Assembly (NCBI RefSeq): GCF_030463535.1
Contig: NC_132893.1
Coordinates: 24,888,282 to 24,952,281, forward strand
Source: Salminus brasiliensis
Lineage: Eukaryota > Chordata > Actinopteri > Characiformes > Bryconidae
DNA: 64,000 nucleotides
Direction: 5' to 3'
The position numbers and the translations under genes are program-made. The first letter of the stretch is position 1. Each line of letters opens with the position of its first letter. A model generated the notes under the pieces. The model saw nothing but the letters and a program-made list of their open reading frames with translations, made no database searches and was not told where the DNA came from. Shown here in pieces: positions 61,809 to 64,000 of the stretch.

Positions 61809-63404
61809 GAAGACTGTATATTTTAAGGTCTAGACAAAAAGAGCCAGGATATCTTCACTCCAGTGGGTGAGTGTTTGTGATTTTCAGAAGGTAGTAAGGT
61901 GCAACGTCCTGAACAGGGCATCACACATTCACACATACACATTCTCTGAGAAATGTGGGGGAAGGGCTACACTCGCTGCCTTTGTCCCGACGGCAAGTGC
62001 CAAGAGAGGCGATTTCTGGATTAATTAGTGTGTCGGTTCGTACGTGCCGGGACTGATGGAGAGGAGGGCTGAATATTGGTGTTGATTTTAAATCTATAGA
62101 GGAGCAGCAATGCCTCGCATTAAAGCACATTCAGCTATCCTCACACGTGCACTCACTCACTCACTCACTCAAACAAAAGATTTATAATTCAGTCATTCAG
62201 TTAAACCTGATATATGAATTATTGTCCTGTAAATCTGTAAATCTTATTTCTGTTCTTATAATTTAAAAAAAATTTTAATACACAACAAAAGCTCAGCATT
62301 CACCCTGCTAAACAAGAGAGTTTGATGTAATATGTGAACACTGGTACTGGTAAAAACCATTGCATTAACATAATGAATATGGTAATTGTGACCCACTGTT
62401 TTTTTTTTTTGTTTTTTTTTTTGTCACATAAATCTTTTGTCACATAAATCTCATCTCCAAAATGTCAACTTTACAGGAGAATTCAAATCTCAACTTTCAA
62501 TTTATCGTGATTGGTTGCCATGATCAATTTATTAGTATAAGTAGGTATTAAAGGAGTTATGAAATAACTGGTGTGAGGATAGGAGGATGACCAAGGGAGG
62601 TCTGGCCTTTCTAAGTAGAAGATGTCTAAACTCCAGGGCCAAGATACCTAAGATTTCTGCTCTCTAGAAAAATCTTGATACAGCTAGTCTACTTACCAAC
62701 TACTCAGCACTCTGAAATCAATCCAGCAAAATGACCCAGCAACCTCAAACTAGCATTTTTGGAGTGTGGAGGACTCAAATTAGAAAATTGCTCAACATTT
62801 TCTTATAAAAAATGAACGCATGTTAATGAATATTATGATAATCAGTTAACAAAATTGATGCAGTCATTTTCTATCTGTAAACTACAAAATGAAAGCATAA
62901 GAATAAGGATTAGGAACTGACGCAGTGCTTATTTAAGGGTTATTAAAAAAATTAAAATACAATTTTATTAAGAGAATTACAAAAAAATCCCACACCGTGA
63001 ATGTACTCTATCATGTTTCAGATTCTACAATGTAAAACACACAGATACACACATAAGGAACTAATGAGGCTGAGGGGTAGGTCCCCATGTTAATACATGA
63101 GATTGCTCTCTGTGTAAACTGTAAGAAATGATAGAAGGGTGTGTTGGGGTTATTCGGTGCAAATACACACATATATTTGAGTGTCTGTCGTCTACTGGTT
63201 GTCAAATGTATAAAAGAAATAGCACTGAAAGGTTCTTAAGGTTCTTAATCAAAGCAAAGATGTTTTTCTATGTCATCGCCTCAAATACTCCCTTTTAATT
63301 TTAAGAGTGTGCATTAACATTATGTGGCTGTGAGGATAGTGGGTAGTGTGGAGAGCTGAAGAAACAAAGAGGACTGTGAGCTGAAAGGTGAGTGCCTGTG
63401 AGTG

Positions 63405-63408
<4 letters not shown>

Positions 63409-63445
<37 letters not shown>
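63409..63445. repeat. (TG)n microsatellite
   Basis: About eighteen units, some 20 bases after the candidate donor at 63388. Confidence 0.93.
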
Positions 63446-63447
<2 letters not shown>

Positions 63448-63762
63448 ATTTATGCTGTGCTTTGCTTCACTGGGTGAGTGTCATTTTCTCATTGTTCAGT
63501 GTGGAGCGGCCTAGTGGTGTCAAAACTGAGGTGGCTGCAGCACTGTTCCTATTGTCTCGAGGTGTGTGTGTGTGTGTGTGCATGTGTGTGCACGTTTACC
63601 CTGCACTGCGAAATGTCACTCACATGCCAGAAGTGCATGGAATATACAGAGACCACCTGATTCTGCAGCCGGCCTACGCTTTTCATCCACCTGTGTGTTT
63701 CTGTGTGCTGTGTATTCATATTCTTTACTGGTGATACATCAGGAGTGGACAATGATGTATGG

Positions 63763-63835
63763 ACTGTATGTCCAAATGTTTGTGGACACCCTTACTTTAG
63801 GTTACCCCCATTGCTGACACAATGGAAATGGAAAG
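63763..63835 (+). mobile_element. MITE family A fragment near right edge
   Basis: ACTGTATGTCCAAATGTTTG then GGACACCC, followed by CCCCATTGCTGACACAATGG as in copy 1. It soon loses similarity, so it is probably truncated. Confidence 0.55.
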
Positions 63836-64000
63836 ATGGTGCAAAAATGTAATACAATGACAACAACCAACAACAATTATGATAATAATAAGAAAAATAA
63901 TCATTAGACCTAATTAGCTCCTGATTGTCTTTATTAATCCCTGCTGTTTGGCATGCTGAGTCCCTGCTTATCCTCTTAAAATCTCGTTTGGGGGTCACAC

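Larger units (their letters stand above)
53167..64000 (+). other. Right-hand 10.8 kb without recognisable coding exons
   Basis: Possibly the first intron of the gene starting at 52.7-53.17 kb. It contains transposon copies, SINE-like remnants and several TG arrays. Two purine-rich, CpG-poor blocks (60.46-60.65 and 61.62-61.75 kb) and a good donor at 63388 (CTGAAAG then GTGAGT) could be alternative leader exons, but nothing ties them together. Confidence 0.4.

Overview
The window is vertebrate nuclear DNA, most likely from a ray-finned (teleost) fish. Genes are split into many exons with GT/AG junctions, and the non-coding DNA is rich in CA/TG and AT microsatellites. It also holds fish-type short DNA transposons and tRNA-derived SINEs. 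Nothing looks prokaryotic or viral. I cannot name the species; the SINE type hints at an otophysan such as a characiform, but that is a guess. All exon limits were read by eye from splice sites, frame continuity and recalled vertebrate homologues.

Left, 1-7.01 kb, minus strand: the first five coding exons (363 residues) of a hephaestin/ceruloplasmin-type multicopper ferroxidase, best fit hephl1, running off the left edge. From 7.01 to 13.75 kb is intergenic DNA with two long AT arrays, TG tracts and a 0.5 kb MITE. The two genes beside it are divergent.

13.9-24.95 kb, plus strand: a complete 18-exon paxbp1 (GCFC1). The exons join in frame to a 914-residue protein with a Gln/His-rich insertion encoded by (CAG)10.

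25.4-52.07 kb, plus strand: a complete slc7a1 (cationic amino acid transporter CAT-1). It has 11 coding positions, one of which (residues about 353-399) is filled by either of two exons, 6A and 6B, with matching phases. This copies the known CAT-2A/CAT-2B arrangement of SLC7A2 and is the most interesting signal here. Two candidate non-coding 5' exons lie upstream, and the 3' UTR is about 2.8 kb and carries a SINE.

52.7-53.17 kb: a GC-rich promoter-like block ending in a good splice donor, probably the non-coding first exon of a gene lying to the right. From 53.17 kb to the end I see only repeats and low-complexity DNA. The three genes are not a functional unit: one handles iron and copper at the cell surface, one is a nuclear chromatin/splicing factor and one is a plasma-membrane arginine/lysine carrier.
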